Assembly: GCA_017354065.1 (NCBI GenBank)
Contig: JAFMRN010000048.1
Span: forward strand, 1 to 11,247
Length of the DNA stretch: 11,247 bases
Direction: 5' to 3'
Origin: Solirubrobacterales bacterium
GTDB taxonomy: Bacteria > Actinomycetota > Thermoleophilia > Solirubrobacterales > Solirubrobacteraceae
Positions 1 to 7,387 of this stretch are shown here, piece by piece; the first letter of the stretch is position 1; each line of letters begins with the position of its first letter. The notes below the pieces were generated by a model, which saw nothing but the letters and a program-made list of their open reading frames with translations, was not told the origin of the DNA and did not search any database. Both the position numbers and the translations under genes were made by a program.

Positions 1-1386
1 CGGGCCGAAGCTGACGCGCAGCAGTGCGCCGCCACCGGGGGCGTTGTCGGCCTCGGCAAAGCCGCCGGAGGCCTCGGCCGCCTGCTTCACGATTGCCAGG
101 CCCAGCCCGGAGCCGCTCATGCGGCGCGCGTCATCAGCGCGGTAGAAGCGCTCAAACACGTGCTCCAGGTCTGATTCGCGGAAGCCGGGCCCGTGGTCAC
201 GGACGCTCAACACCCCGTTGTGCAGCCGTACCTCGACGAGCCCGTCCGCACTGCTCCATTTGCGTGCGTTGTCAACCAGGTTCAGCACCGCCCGGCTTAC
301 ACGGTCGGGATTGTTCAGCACGACCGTCGGCTCCAGGTCGACGGCGAACTCCAGGCCGGGCGCGCGCCGCTGGGTCCGCTCGACCGCGTCACGCACGGCG
401 CCGTCAAGCTCGACCTGCTCGGACTGGTCGGCCGGGGTCACGCCGCGGGCCAGCTCCAGCACGTCTGAGACCAGCTGGGTGAGGTCGTCGACCTCAGCCA
501 CGATCGCCTCTTGGAGCTCCTCGCGCTCGTCCGCGGGGAGCGCTTCCGCCGCCAGGAAGATCTGGATGTTCGAGCGCAGCGCCGCCAGTGGCGTGCGCAG
601 CTCATGGGAGGCGTCGGCGATCAGGTGGCGCTGGGCGGTGACGCTGCGCTCCAGCGCGTCAAGTGTCTGGTTGAAGGACAGCGCCAGGCGATCGAGCTCC
701 TTGGCGCCGCCGGCCTCCAGCCTGCGCGGCCGGTCAAGGGAGGCGGTGACTTGTTCAGTCGCATCGGTGAAGCGGACGATCGGACGGACCGCGGAGCGCG
801 CCACCAACAAGCCGATCACGACCGCGAGCAGGATGCCGCCGGCGATGATCAGGCCGTAGGTGAGGCTGAGTCCGCTGAGCTCGGAGTCGACGCTGTTCAG
901 CGGCAGCGCACCCTCGATCGCGGAGTCACGCAGCTTCGCCGTCCCGGCGTTGCGAACGTACAGCTCGACATGCGCGTGATCGACGGTGGCGGCGAAGTAG
1001 AAGGGAGCAGCCTTGCCGGCCGCGACCTGTTTGATCCGCGCGTTGACCGGCAGCGGCGTGGCCGCCGTGCCCGGACCGCTGGGCCCGTATGGCCCGACCT
1101 GGCGAATGTGGCCGTCGGCTTCAACGATCTGGAACTGCCCGGGCGCGCCGCCAAAGGCGGGGCCACCGGGACCCGAGAGCCGCGCGCGCAGCTTTCGTCC
1201 GAGATGGCTGTCAGGTGGGGCGTGCTGGCGGAAATCGATCTGGGCCCGAGCGCGGCCGCTCAGCTCGTGGCGGACCTGACCGATCAGCTTGGAGCGCGTC
1301 GACAGATACCCGGAGGCGGCGATCAGCACCGCCACGGCCGCCACCGCGACCGTCGTGGCCGCCGTTATCCGCCGCCGCAGGCTCAT
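1..1386 (-). CDS. Sensor histidine kinase, two-component system (3' end beyond window)
   Basis: Membrane histidine kinase that would autophosphorylate on His and pass the phosphate to the response regulator encoded just upstream. I translated 462 residues from the ATG at 1386; no stop is reached before the window edge. Residues about 8-25 form a first membrane segment and about 174-196 a second, enclosing a sensor region of about 150 residues that I do not recognise. A HAMP-like linker follows (about 197-250). The HisKA motif DASHELRTPLAALRS carries the likely phospho-acceptor H261. The ATPase domain shows an N box (LNLVDNARKWS, N373), G1 (DHGPGF, D397), an F box (ERFYRADDARR) and G2 (GSGLGLAIVKQ, about 425-435). 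Since G2 is reached, only a few residues are probably missing. The start overlaps the regulator's stop by 4 nt (ATGA), so translation is probably coupled. The domain order resembles MprB/PhoR-type kinases; the signal sensed cannot be told. Confidence 0.93.
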   Translation of the reverse strand, partial: MSLRRRITAATTVAVAAVAVLIAASGYLSTRSKLIGQVRHELSGRARAQIDFRQHAPPDSHLGRKLRARLSGPGGPAFGGAPGQFQIVEADGHIRQVGPYGPSGPGTAATPLPVNARIKQVAAGKAAPFYFAATVDHAHVELYVRNAGTAKLRDSAIEGALPLNSVDSELSGLSLTYGLIIAGGILLAVVIGLLVARSAVRPIVRFTDATEQVTASLDRPRRLEAGGAKELDRLALSFNQTLDALERSVTAQRHLIADASHELRTPLAALRSNIQIFLAAEALPADEREELQEAIVAEVDDLTQLVSDVLELARGVTPADQSEQVELDGAVRDAVERTQRRAPGLEFAVDLEPTVVLNNPDRVSRAVLNLVDNARKWSSADGLVEVRLHNGVLSVRDHGPGFRESDLEHVFERFYRADDARRMSGSGLGLAIVKQAAEASGGFAEADNAPGGGALLRVSFGP

Positions 1387-2057
1387 GGCTCACGCAGCAC
1401 GTACCCCACGCCGTGGACCGTCTGGATCAGGCGCGGCTCACCCTCGGCCTCCAGCTTGCGGCGCAGATATCCGATGTAGACACGCAGCGTGTTGCCGGAC
1501 ATGTTGAAGTCATACCCCCAGATGCGGTCATAGATCAGCTCGGGGGACAGCACTCGCCGCGGGTTCAGCATCAACAGCTCCAGCAGCTGATACTCGGTCC
1601 GGGTCAGCTCGACCTCGCGGCCGCCGATCCGCGCGCCGTGGGCGTCGGCGTCGAGCTCGAGGTTCTCGAAGCTCAGTGAACGGCCGTCAGCGCCCTGGAC
1701 GTGGCGCCGGGTGATGGTCCGCAGCCTGGCCTGGAGCTCGCGCACGTCATAGGGCTTGACCAGGTAGTCATCGGCGCCGGCCTCGAGCCCGTCGACACGG
1801 TCCTCCACGGCGTCGCGGGCGGTCAAGATCAGGATCGGGGTCTCATTGCCCGCCAGGCGCAGGCGCCTGCACATCTCCATCCCGTCGATATCGGGCAGGC
1901 CGAGGTCAAGCACAATCGCGTCCGGGGAGGTCATCTCCGCCTCCAGCAGACCCGACTGGCCGTTGGTCGCGAGCGCGACCTCGCAGCCGTTGAGGATCAG
2001 CGCACGGCGCAGCGCTGAGCGGACGGCGTCATCATCTTCGACTACCAGGACCTTCAT
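1383..2057 (-). CDS. Response regulator, OmpR/PhoB family
   Basis: DNA-binding response regulator of 224 residues. The receiver domain (about 1-115) has the acidic pair D8/D9, the phospho-acceptor D51 in IVLDLGLPD, T79 and K101 in DDYLVKPYD. A winged-helix OmpR-type effector domain (about 128-222) follows, with the typical LTRTEYQLLELL and the C-terminal HGVGYVLREP. The frame is open upstream to 2522, but that extra stretch is antisense to the oxidoreductase gene and unlike a receiver, so I start at MKVLVVEDD (ATG at 2057). No good Shine-Dalgarno precedes it. It is the first gene of the pair with the histidine kinase, overlapping it by 4 nt. Its ATG lies 21 bp from the ATG of the divergent operon, so its promoter must overlap that gene. 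Autoregulation, or control of the divergent operon, is possible but not shown. Confidence 0.95.
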   Translation of the reverse strand: MKVLVVEDDDAVRSALRRALILNGCEVALATNGQSGLLEAEMTSPDAIVLDLGLPDIDGMEMCRRLRLAGNETPILILTARDAVEDRVDGLEAGADDYLVKPYDVRELQARLRTITRRHVQGADGRSLSFENLELDADAHGARIGGREVELTRTEYQLLELLMLNPRRVLSPELIYDRIWGYDFNMSGNTLRVYIGYLRRKLEAEGEPRLIQTVHGVGYVLREP

Positions 2058-2065
2058 CACCAACG

Positions 2066-2071
2066 GATTCT
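2066..2071 (+). promoter_or_regulatory. Possible -10 hexamer for leaderless oxidoreductase transcript
   Basis: GATTCT, with A at the second and T at the sixth position as in TANNNT, ends exactly 7 nt before the ATG at 2079. This spacing is typical of leaderless actinobacterial promoters. No convincing -35 was seen. It lies in the 21-bp gap between two divergent start codons. Confidence 0.3.
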
Positions 2072-2078
2072 GGCTTGA

Positions 2079-2507
2079 ATGTCTAAGGAAAGCGTGATCG
2101 ACACCTCGACCGAGTTCGGCGAGCGGGCCGCAAGGCGCCTGCGTGAGGAGCAGGTCGTGTGGCTGACGACCGTCACGCGCAAGGGCGCGCCGCTGCCTGG
2201 TCCGGTCGGGTTCCTCTGGGACGGGGCCGATTCCGTGTTGGTCTACAGCCAGGACTCCTGGCGGATCCGGAACATCTCCGCAAACCCGCGCGTGACCTTG
2301 AACTTCGACGGCGACGGCCAGGGCGGGAACATCGTGATCCTCAGCGGTGAGGCGCGGGTCGACGCCGGTGCGCCCTCCGCGTCTGAGAACCCGGCTTACG
2401 TGGCCAAGTACGGGGCGGGCATGGCGATGTTCGGCGGGCCCGAGGCGTTCGCCGCGCGCTTCAAGGTGCCGGTGCGGATCGAACTCACAGGCCTGCGCGG
2501 ACGCTGA
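2079..2507 (+). CDS. PPOX-class F420-dependent oxidoreductase (Rv3369-like)
   Basis: Small split-barrel flavin/F420-binding oxidoreductase of 142 residues, the usual length of this family. The N-terminal half reads like the TIGR03667/Rv3369-type group: ERAARRLREEQVVWLTTV, then a GAPLPGPVGFLWDG segment, SQDSWRIRNISANPRV and FDGDGQGGN, which form the barrel strands and phosphate-binding region. These enzymes use deazaflavin F420 in actinobacteria; the substrate is unknown. I use the ATG at 2079, supported by a possible leaderless -10 seven nt upstream. A GTG at 2094 preceded by AAGGA (2084-2088) with 5-nt spacing is a realistic alternative that would drop five residues. It is the first gene of an operon: its stop is followed after 2 nt by the GTG of the HSP90 gene. 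Family call is strong, cofactor choice (F420 rather than FMN) is inferred. Confidence 0.88.
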   Translation: MSKESVIDTSTEFGERAARRLREEQVVWLTTVTRKGAPLPGPVGFLWDGADSVLVYSQDSWRIRNISANPRVTLNFDGDGQGGNIVILSGEARVDAGAPSASENPAYVAKYGAGMAMFGGPEAFAARFKVPVRIELTGLRGR

Positions 2508-2509
2508 GC

Positions 2510-4273
2510 GTGGAACACGCATTCCAGGTAGATCTTCGCGGTGTGGTGGACCTGCTCAGCCACCATCTGTACGCGAGCCCGCGGGTCTATGTCAGAGAGC
2601 TGCTGCAGAACGCCGTGGACGCCATCTCGGCGCGCCGGCTGATCGAGGAGTTCTCGCCCAAGGTCACGATCGACACCGGGGACGGCACGCTGGCGATCTC
2701 CGACAACGGGATCGGGCTGACCGAGCCGGAGGTGCATGAGCTGCTTGCGACCATCGGCCGCAGCTCAAAGCAGGATGACCTGGGTTTCGCCAGGCGCGAG
2801 TTCCTGGGCCAGTTCGGCATCGGGCTGCTGTCATGCTTCATGGTGGCCGACCAGGTGCGGGTCCTGACCCGCTCGGCCCGCGGCGGATCCACCGTGCAGT
2901 GGACCGGCTTTGGGGACGGCCGCTATCAGGTCGCGCCCGCGCCTCAGCGCGCCGAGGTCGGAACCACTGTCAGCCTGGTTCCCCGCGCCGGGATGGAGAA
3001 CTGGCTCAGCCAAGAGGCGGTGGCGAACCTGGCCGCGTGGTTTGGGGACCTGTTGCCGGTTCCGATCGAGATCGGTGGCCGCCGGATCAACTCGGGCGTG
3101 CTGCCGTGGCGCCGCCAGTACGCCTCACCGGAAGAACGTGTCCGCGCGCTGTCTCGCTACGCCGAGCAGACCTTCGGGTTCACGCCGCTCGACGCGATCG
3201 ACCTGTATGTCCCGGAGGCCGGTCTCAGCGGAGTAGCGTTCGTGCTGCCGGTCGCCGCCAACCCGGGCGCCAGCGCCGGGCACCGCGTCTACCTGCGCCA
3301 GATGCTGCTGGCGGACAGCGTCGAGTCGCTGCTGCCCGACTGGGCCTTCTTTGTTCACTGCGTTGTCGACACCAGCGAGCTACGGCCCACCGCCAGCCGT
3401 GAGGCGCTGTATGAGGACGACCTGCTGGCCGACACCCAGCGCGCACTGGGCACCCAGATCAAGGACTGGATGGTCGAGCTTGCCGCCACCAGACCGGACC
3501 GGCTGGAGCAGTTCCTGTCGATCCACCACCTCGGTGTCAAGGCCGTGGCCACCCACGACCTGGAGATGCTGCGGATCGTCGATCACTGGTGGCCGATGGA
3601 AACCAGTGCTGGGCCGCTGACGCTGGCCGCGTTCCGCCGCCGCTTCCAGAACGTCCGCTACACGCTCACCACCGACGAGTTCCGTGAGCTGGCGGGCGTG
3701 GCCAGCGCCCAGGGGATCGGCGTGATCAACGGCGGCTACGCCTACGACGTCGAAATCATGCAGCGGCTGGTGTTGCTCGACCCCACGGTCACGGTGTCCC
3801 AGCTGGAGCCGGCCGACCTGGCAACCCGCTTCGAGCTGCCCGATCCGATCACCGAACGGTGCTTGGCGCCGCTGCTCGAGGCAGGCTCTGCGGCGCTGGA
3901 GCAGATGGGCGCCGACGTGCTGGCGCGCGGATTTGACCCACCATCGGTTCCGGCGCTGTACCTGGTCAACCGCGCCGCGCTGCAGGCCGAGGAGATGCAG
4001 GACGCACGCGCGTCCGCGACCGGCGTCTGGGGCGACGTGCTGGGTGCCTTCGACCAGAGCGACGAGCCGGATCGCCCGCAGCTGATCCTCAACCTGCGCA
4101 GCCCGGTGGTGCGCCGGATGTCAGAGCTCACCGACCCGGACCTGGCCGCGCTCAGCGTCCAATCGCTGTACGGCCAGGCGCTGCTCCAGGGCCACCACCC
4201 GCTCGGGCCGGACCACAGCGCGCTGTTGAACCGTGCCTTCATCGGCCTGCTCGACTGGGCCATGCCCTCGTGA
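2510..4273 (+). CDS. HSP90-family ATPase (actinobacterial HtpG-like protein)
   Basis: Chaperone-type GHKL ATPase of 587 residues, slightly shorter than classical HtpG. The N-terminal ATP-binding domain (about 1-200) has the catalytic-type E30 and N34 in VRELLQNAVDAI (classical HtpG has NASDA), D65 in SDNGIGL, the glycine-rich lid end FLGQFGIGL (98-106), and G151-T152 in EVGTTVSLVPR. The middle domain keeps the ATP-contacting arginine, R297 in RPTASREALYEDD. The C-terminal half (about 310-587) is divergent from HtpG dimerisation domains as far as I can judge. It resembles the actinobacterial group usually labelled only 'HSP90 family protein'. The start is GTG, 2 nt after the oxidoreductase stop and without a clear Shine-Dalgarno, which suggests coupled translation. 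The 3' end overlaps the next start by 4 nt (GTGA). The C-terminus (LLDWAMPS) has no MEEVD-like TPR-docking tail. ATP hydrolysis is likely; clients are unknown. Confidence 0.92.
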   Translation: MEHAFQVDLRGVVDLLSHHLYASPRVYVRELLQNAVDAISARRLIEEFSPKVTIDTGDGTLAISDNGIGLTEPEVHELLATIGRSSKQDDLGFARREFLGQFGIGLLSCFMVADQVRVLTRSARGGSTVQWTGFGDGRYQVAPAPQRAEVGTTVSLVPRAGMENWLSQEAVANLAAWFGDLLPVPIEIGGRRINSGVLPWRRQYASPEERVRALSRYAEQTFGFTPLDAIDLYVPEAGLSGVAFVLPVAANPGASAGHRVYLRQMLLADSVESLLPDWAFFVHCVVDTSELRPTASREALYEDDLLADTQRALGTQIKDWMVELAATRPDRLEQFLSIHHLGVKAVATHDLEMLRIVDHWWPMETSAGPLTLAAFRRRFQNVRYTLTTDEFRELAGVASAQGIGVINGGYAYDVEIMQRLVLLDPTVTVSQLEPADLATRFELPDPITERCLAPLLEAGSAALEQMGADVLARGFDPPSVPALYLVNRAALQAEEMQDARASATGVWGDVLGAFDQSDEPDRPQLILNLRSPVVRRMSELTDPDLAALSVQSLYGQALLQGHHPLGPDHSALLNRAFIGLLDWAMPS

Positions 4274-5214
4274 GCCTCAGCGAGCAGGAGCTCGGGCGCG
4301 AGCTGGTCCGCGCCGCCGAGCTGGACAACCGTGAGGCACAGCAGGCCGCGCTGGAGAACGTGGTCGTACACGCCGACGCCGGCGGCCATCGCCGGCTCGC
4401 GTTCCACGCCCGGCGCACCCTGGCGGACGCCTACACGGTCGGTCGCCAGTGGGACAAGGCCTACCCGCTGCTGTCGCGCTGTCTGAGCGAATACGACCGT
4501 GACGTCAGCGGCTATGGCCCGGAAGAGGAGTACGGACTGCTGGAGTGGTTCGCGTTCCTGGCGCCGACGATGGCCGAGTTCCCCGAGATCAGCCTGGACC
4601 AGGTGGACGCGATCTTCAACGACCTGGAGCAGCGCTTCCGGACCGCCGGGCACAACCTGCGCACCGTGTATGCCGCACGCCGCTGGGTCGCCCAGCTGAT
4701 CTGTGACTGGGATCAGGAACAGCGCTGGTACCAGCAGTGGCTGGCGGCCGGCGGTCCCCGGCCCGGGAACGTGTGGGACTTCGAGGCGGAGATAGAACGG
4801 CTGGTGCGGCGCGGTGACGACGCCCAGGCGAGGCAACTGGCCGCGCCCGTGCTGGACGGGCAGCGGTCCTTCAGCGAGCCGCCGGTGCCGATTCAGTGCC
4901 TGATGCTGCTTCCGCTCGCGCGCGCGGGCCAATTCGGGCAGGCCGCGCGGGCCTACCGGGGCGCCCGGCGAGGGATGTCGGGCAAGCGTCCGTACCGGTA
5001 CGAGTACGGCGGCATGCTGCACGAGTTCTGCGCGCTGACCGGCAATGAGTGGCTGGGCAAGGAGGTCGGCCTGAGCGGCCGCCTGCTGGGCTTCGACACC
5101 CTGAACCGGCCGAACGGGAAGATGGAGTACGCGACCTCAGTCGCGGTGCTGTGCCGTGAGCTGGTTGGAGTCCGGCCAGGGCGCCAAGGTCCTGCGGGCC
5201 GGGAGCAAGCTTAG
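4270..5214 (+). CDS. TPR-like helical repeat protein, N-terminal part (frame break at its 3' end)
   Basis: 314 residues as read, almost all predicted helical with amphipathic pairs such as HARRTLADAYTVGRQWDKAY, typical of TPR-like alpha-solenoids, which act as protein-binding scaffolds. No catalytic motif, signal peptide or membrane segment is visible. The GTG start overlaps the HSP90 stop by 4 nt, so it is the coupled third gene of that operon. The reading frame looks authentic up to RELV (codon 5164-5166). The last 15 residues do not: their third positions are only 8/15 G/C, while the other frame from 5168 has 15/16 G/C and continues smoothly as ESGQGAKVLRAG. I therefore think this is the N-terminal 299 residues of a protein of about 719 residues, split by one extra T. 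It could instead be a real truncated subunit. An HSP90 partner role is inferred from position only. Confidence 0.75.
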   Translation: MSLSEQELGRELVRAAELDNREAQQAALENVVVHADAGGHRRLAFHARRTLADAYTVGRQWDKAYPLLSRCLSEYDRDVSGYGPEEEYGLLEWFAFLAPTMAEFPEISLDQVDAIFNDLEQRFRTAGHNLRTVYAARRWVAQLICDWDQEQRWYQQWLAAGGPRPGNVWDFEAEIERLVRRGDDAQARQLAAPVLDGQRSFSEPPVPIQCLMLLPLARAGQFGQAARAYRGARRGMSGKRPYRYEYGGMLHEFCALTGNEWLGKEVGLSGRLLGFDTLNRPNGKMEYATSVAVLCRELVGVRPGRQGPAGREQA

Positions 5215-6430
5215 GTTCATGGTCCTGACACTCGGGGAGCGGATGCGCGATGTCGCGCTGGAGTTGGCCGCGCAGTTCGACCGGCGTAACAACAGCAGCG
5301 CCCAGGGGGACTGGATCCGTGCCCGGCTCGACGCGCCGCGTGTGACAGACCAGCTGGAGCTGGGGCCGGAGCCGCCCGAGGAGCTGCCCGCACGGCGCCT
5401 CAAGCGGCTGGCGCCGATCCCGCCCGAGACAGCGGATCAGACGCTGCTCGACCGCGCTGAATGGCATCACCGCCGCGCTGAGCGCGACCTGGCAGCCCAG
5501 CACCTCGCCGCCGTCCGGGCCCCTGCGCCACGCGGTAGGTACCTGCGCGCGCTGCTGGAGCTCGATGCCGGGCTGGAGGCAGGGCCGGCGCTGGAGCAGG
5601 CGGCACAGGTTTTGCAGGAGGCCGGGGACCGGGTGCGCTACGACTGTTGTCGCTGCTGGCTCGCGATCTCCAGCAGCGAGCCGACGATGCTGGATCAGGC
5701 GATCGAGCAGCTGCGCGGCTGTGCCGACCAAGCTACGGTTAGCTACTTCGAGGTACAGCGGGCGATCCTGGCGCGGAGCTACGCGCGCAAGGAGGGTTGG
5801 GAGCGGCTGTCAGCCACGATGGGGGATGCCGCCGACACGGAGGACGGGCTGCTGCTGGGCGAGTGCCTGCTGACCGCGGCCGCGTGGCGGCGCCAGGACT
5901 TCCCCCAGGAGCAGAACAAGTACGCGTACCAGGCGAAGGAGGTCTTCACCCTGGTGGACGCTCCGGCACGGGTGGTTGACGCGCTGGAGGCGATCCGCCT
6001 GAGCCACGTGCAGGCGCGCACTATGGGCGAGTTCAGGAAGTTCGTCGCCGACGAGCTGTCGCCCAAGCGGGGTCTGCTCAGAAAACGTGACGGGGTAGAC
6101 GCGCCGCCGGAGGTGCTCCGCTTCCTGCGCTATCAGCGCGGGGCCGGGCTGATCGACACCGGCCGTGCTGCTGAGGCCGTGGCGGACCTGCGCTACGCGA
6201 TGGAGGGGGCCCGCGCCCGCGACGCCGACGCTCCCCAGCGCGCCTACTACCTGGCCTTTGCCTACCACGCCGCCGGCATGTACCGGGAGGCAGCCGAGGA
6301 GCTGGGCCACTACATGTCCTGGCTCGACCGAATCGCCGAGCTGTACCCGGACAGCGACAAGGACATGGCCGAGCGGGCACACGCGCTGCTGGCCGAGTGC
6401 GAGGCGAAGGCCGGCCTGTCACGGCCTTGA
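5156..6430 (+). CDS. TPR-like helical repeat protein, C-terminal part
   Basis: Up to 424 residues, helical throughout. A TPR-like unit near the C-terminus (RGAGLIDTGRAAEAVADLRY, then a second helix pair around YYLAFAYHAAGMYREAAEEL) suggests a repeat scaffold. The first GTG (5156) lies inside the previous gene and has no Shine-Dalgarno. Genuine coding signal begins at about 5168, where it joins the preceding frame after removal of one T. If it is translated separately, ATG 5219 is attractive: it is in frame and 4 nt downstream of the previous gene's TAG (5212-5214), suited to termination-reinitiation. The cysteine cluster DCCRCW is isolated and not a zinc finger. The 3' end overlaps the convergent sugar-nucleotide gene by 12 bp and is followed at once by a strong hairpin. 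No enzyme function is recognisable. Confidence 0.75.
   Translation: MSWLESGQGAKVLRAGSKLRFMVLTLGERMRDVALELAAQFDRRNNSSAQGDWIRARLDAPRVTDQLELGPEPPEELPARRLKRLAPIPPETADQTLLDRAEWHHRRAERDLAAQHLAAVRAPAPRGRYLRALLELDAGLEAGPALEQAAQVLQEAGDRVRYDCCRCWLAISSSEPTMLDQAIEQLRGCADQATVSYFEVQRAILARSYARKEGWERLSATMGDAADTEDGLLLGECLLTAAAWRRQDFPQEQNKYAYQAKEVFTLVDAPARVVDALEAIRLSHVQARTMGEFRKFVADELSPKRGLLRKRDGVDAPPEVLRFLRYQRGAGLIDTGRAAEAVADLRYAMEGARARDADAPQRAYYLAFAYHAAGMYREAAEELGHYMSWLDRIAELYPDSDKDMAERAHALLAECEAKAGLSRP
5164..5214 (+). other. Probable +1 frame break within one repeat-protein gene
   Basis: The sequence CTGGTTGGAGTCC reads L-V-G-V in the first frame. Dropping one T at 5165/5166 gives CTG GTG GAG TCC (L-V-E-S), which continues into the second frame with no residue lost. 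Third-position GC switches frame at the same point. There is no obvious slippery heptamer or stop codon at the junction, so a mutation or a sequence error is more likely than programmed frameshifting. Confidence 0.7.
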
Positions 6431-7384
6431 CCGGGCCGGGACCTCAAAGGTCACCGGCCCGGCCGCTAACTGTTGCTCCCACCAGGCGATCGTGTCCGCC
6501 ACGGTGTCGCGCAGCGGGATCCGCGGCTGCCAGCCCGTCGCGGCCGTCAGTTTGGAGGCGTCACCGCGATGGTCCATCACCTCGTGGGCGCGGACCTTGC
6601 CGGGATCGACGACGTGGGAGACCTCGATCGGCGCGATCAGCTCGGCGACCAGCGCCACCAGCTCGCGGGCGGAGACCGAGTGGCCCTGGGCGACGTTGTA
6701 GACGCCCGGCTCGGCATCAAGCAGCGCGCGGTATGCGGCGCAGACGTCGCGGACGTCCGTGTAATCGCGGCGCGTATCCGGGTTGCCGGTGACGATCTCC
6801 AGCTTGGAGACGCCGGTGCGCTTGGCCTGGGCGGCCTGGTGAGCGAGCGAGCTGACGATGAAGATCGGCAGCTGGCCCGGGCCGACGTGGTTGAAGGGGC
6901 GCACGCGCAGGACGTGCAGGCCGTGGGCGTCCGCGTACACGCCTGCGAGCATGTCGCCGGCGGTTTTCGACACCGCGTACGGGTTGGTCGGCGCGGCCGG
7001 CGCGGACTCGGGAACGGGCAGTGAGGCCGCGCGGCCGTACAGCTCACAGGAGCTGGCCCAGACGACCTTCGCGGCCGGCGCCAGCCGGCGCAGCGCCTCC
7101 AGCAGGTTCACGTCGCCGCCAACGTTGGAGGCGAGCGTCGCGGCCGGATCCTCCCATGAGCGGCCGACGTGGCTCAGGGCCGAGAGGTGGTAGACGGCGT
7201 CGGGCTTGATCTTCACGATCGCCGCTCCGAGCGAGTCGGCATCGGTCAGATCCAGCGCCAGCCCGGTGCCGGCCGTGACCGCACCCGAGCGGGAGATGCC
7301 GAAGACCTCATCACCGGCGTCGGCACACGCGCGCGCCAGCCAGCTACCGACGAACCCGGAGGCGCCGGTGATCAGGACCCGCAC
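6419..7384 (-). CDS. NAD(P)-dependent sugar-nucleotide reductase/epimerase, GDP-6-deoxymannose reductase-like
   Basis: Short-chain extended (SDR) enzyme of 321 residues acting on nucleotide sugars in the cytoplasm. The N-terminal Rossmann motif is GASGFVG (residues 7-13). The catalytic set is Ser in WASSCELYG (about 111-112) and Y136-x3-K140 in NPYAVSK. The segments RPFNHVGPGQ, RRDYTDVRDV and the C-terminal ATGWQPRIPL match the pattern I associate with GDP-6-deoxy-D-mannose reductase (Rmd), which makes GDP-rhamnose from GDP-4-keto-6-deoxymannose. GDP-mannose 4,6-dehydratase or another epimerase remains possible. The start is GTG at 7384, 3 nt after the TAG of the upstream membrane-protein gene and without a Shine-Dalgarno, implying coupled translation. 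The last dozen or so residues form a tail beyond the normal fold end, encoded by the hairpin at 6431-6462 and overlapping the convergent repeat-protein gene. No partner dehydratase gene lies in the window. Confidence 0.88.
   Translation of the reverse strand: MRVLITGASGFVGSWLARACADAGDEVFGISRSGAVTAGTGLALDLTDADSLGAAIVKIKPDAVYHLSALSHVGRSWEDPAATLASNVGGDVNLLEALRRLAPAAKVVWASSCELYGRAASLPVPESAPAAPTNPYAVSKTAGDMLAGVYADAHGLHVLRVRPFNHVGPGQLPIFIVSSLAHQAAQAKRTGVSKLEIVTGNPDTRRDYTDVRDVCAAYRALLDAEPGVYNVAQGHSVSARELVALVAELIAPIEVSHVVDPGKVRAHEVMDHRGDASKLTAATGWQPRIPLRDTVADTIAWWEQQLAAGPVTFEVPARSRP
6431..6462 (+). terminator. Strong hairpin after the repeat-protein gene, within the 3' end of the convergent gene
   Basis: The arms CCGGGCCGG (6431-6439) and CCGGCCCGG (6454-6462) are perfect reverse complements. 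They extend inward through GACC/GGTC around the loop TCAAA (6444-6448), with one bulged A at 6453, giving a 13-bp GC-rich stem. It begins at the base after the plus-strand stop codon (6428-6430). No T-tract follows on either strand, so it would be an actinobacterial-type U-less terminator. It also sits upstream of the stop codon of the minus-strand gene. Confidence 0.5.
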
Positions 7385-7387
7385 CGG

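Noticed and set aside
511..1479. 322-residue open frame on the plus strand opposite the histidine kinase
   Set aside because: The minus strand has every histidine-kinase motif in order. The plus-strand translation is low-complexity and unlike a protein family.
2058..2522. N-terminal extension of the response regulator by 155 residues
   Set aside because: It is antisense to the F420-type oxidoreductase, and the receiver domain begins normally at MKVLVVEDD.
3742..5022. 426-residue open frame on the minus strand opposite the HSP90 and repeat-protein genes
   Set aside because: It has no domain-like segments and lies antisense to two well-supported genes. Long antisense open frames are common in GC-rich DNA.
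5160..5170. Programmed +1 ribosomal frameshift site
   Set aside because: No slippery run, rare codon or stop codon sits at the junction, and no nearby stimulatory element was evident. A simple one-base change explains it better, though conservation in relatives would reopen the idea.
5641..5658. DCCRCW cysteine cluster as a metal site in the repeat protein
   Set aside because: There is no second cysteine/histidine pair at zinc-finger spacing, and it falls within a helical repeat.
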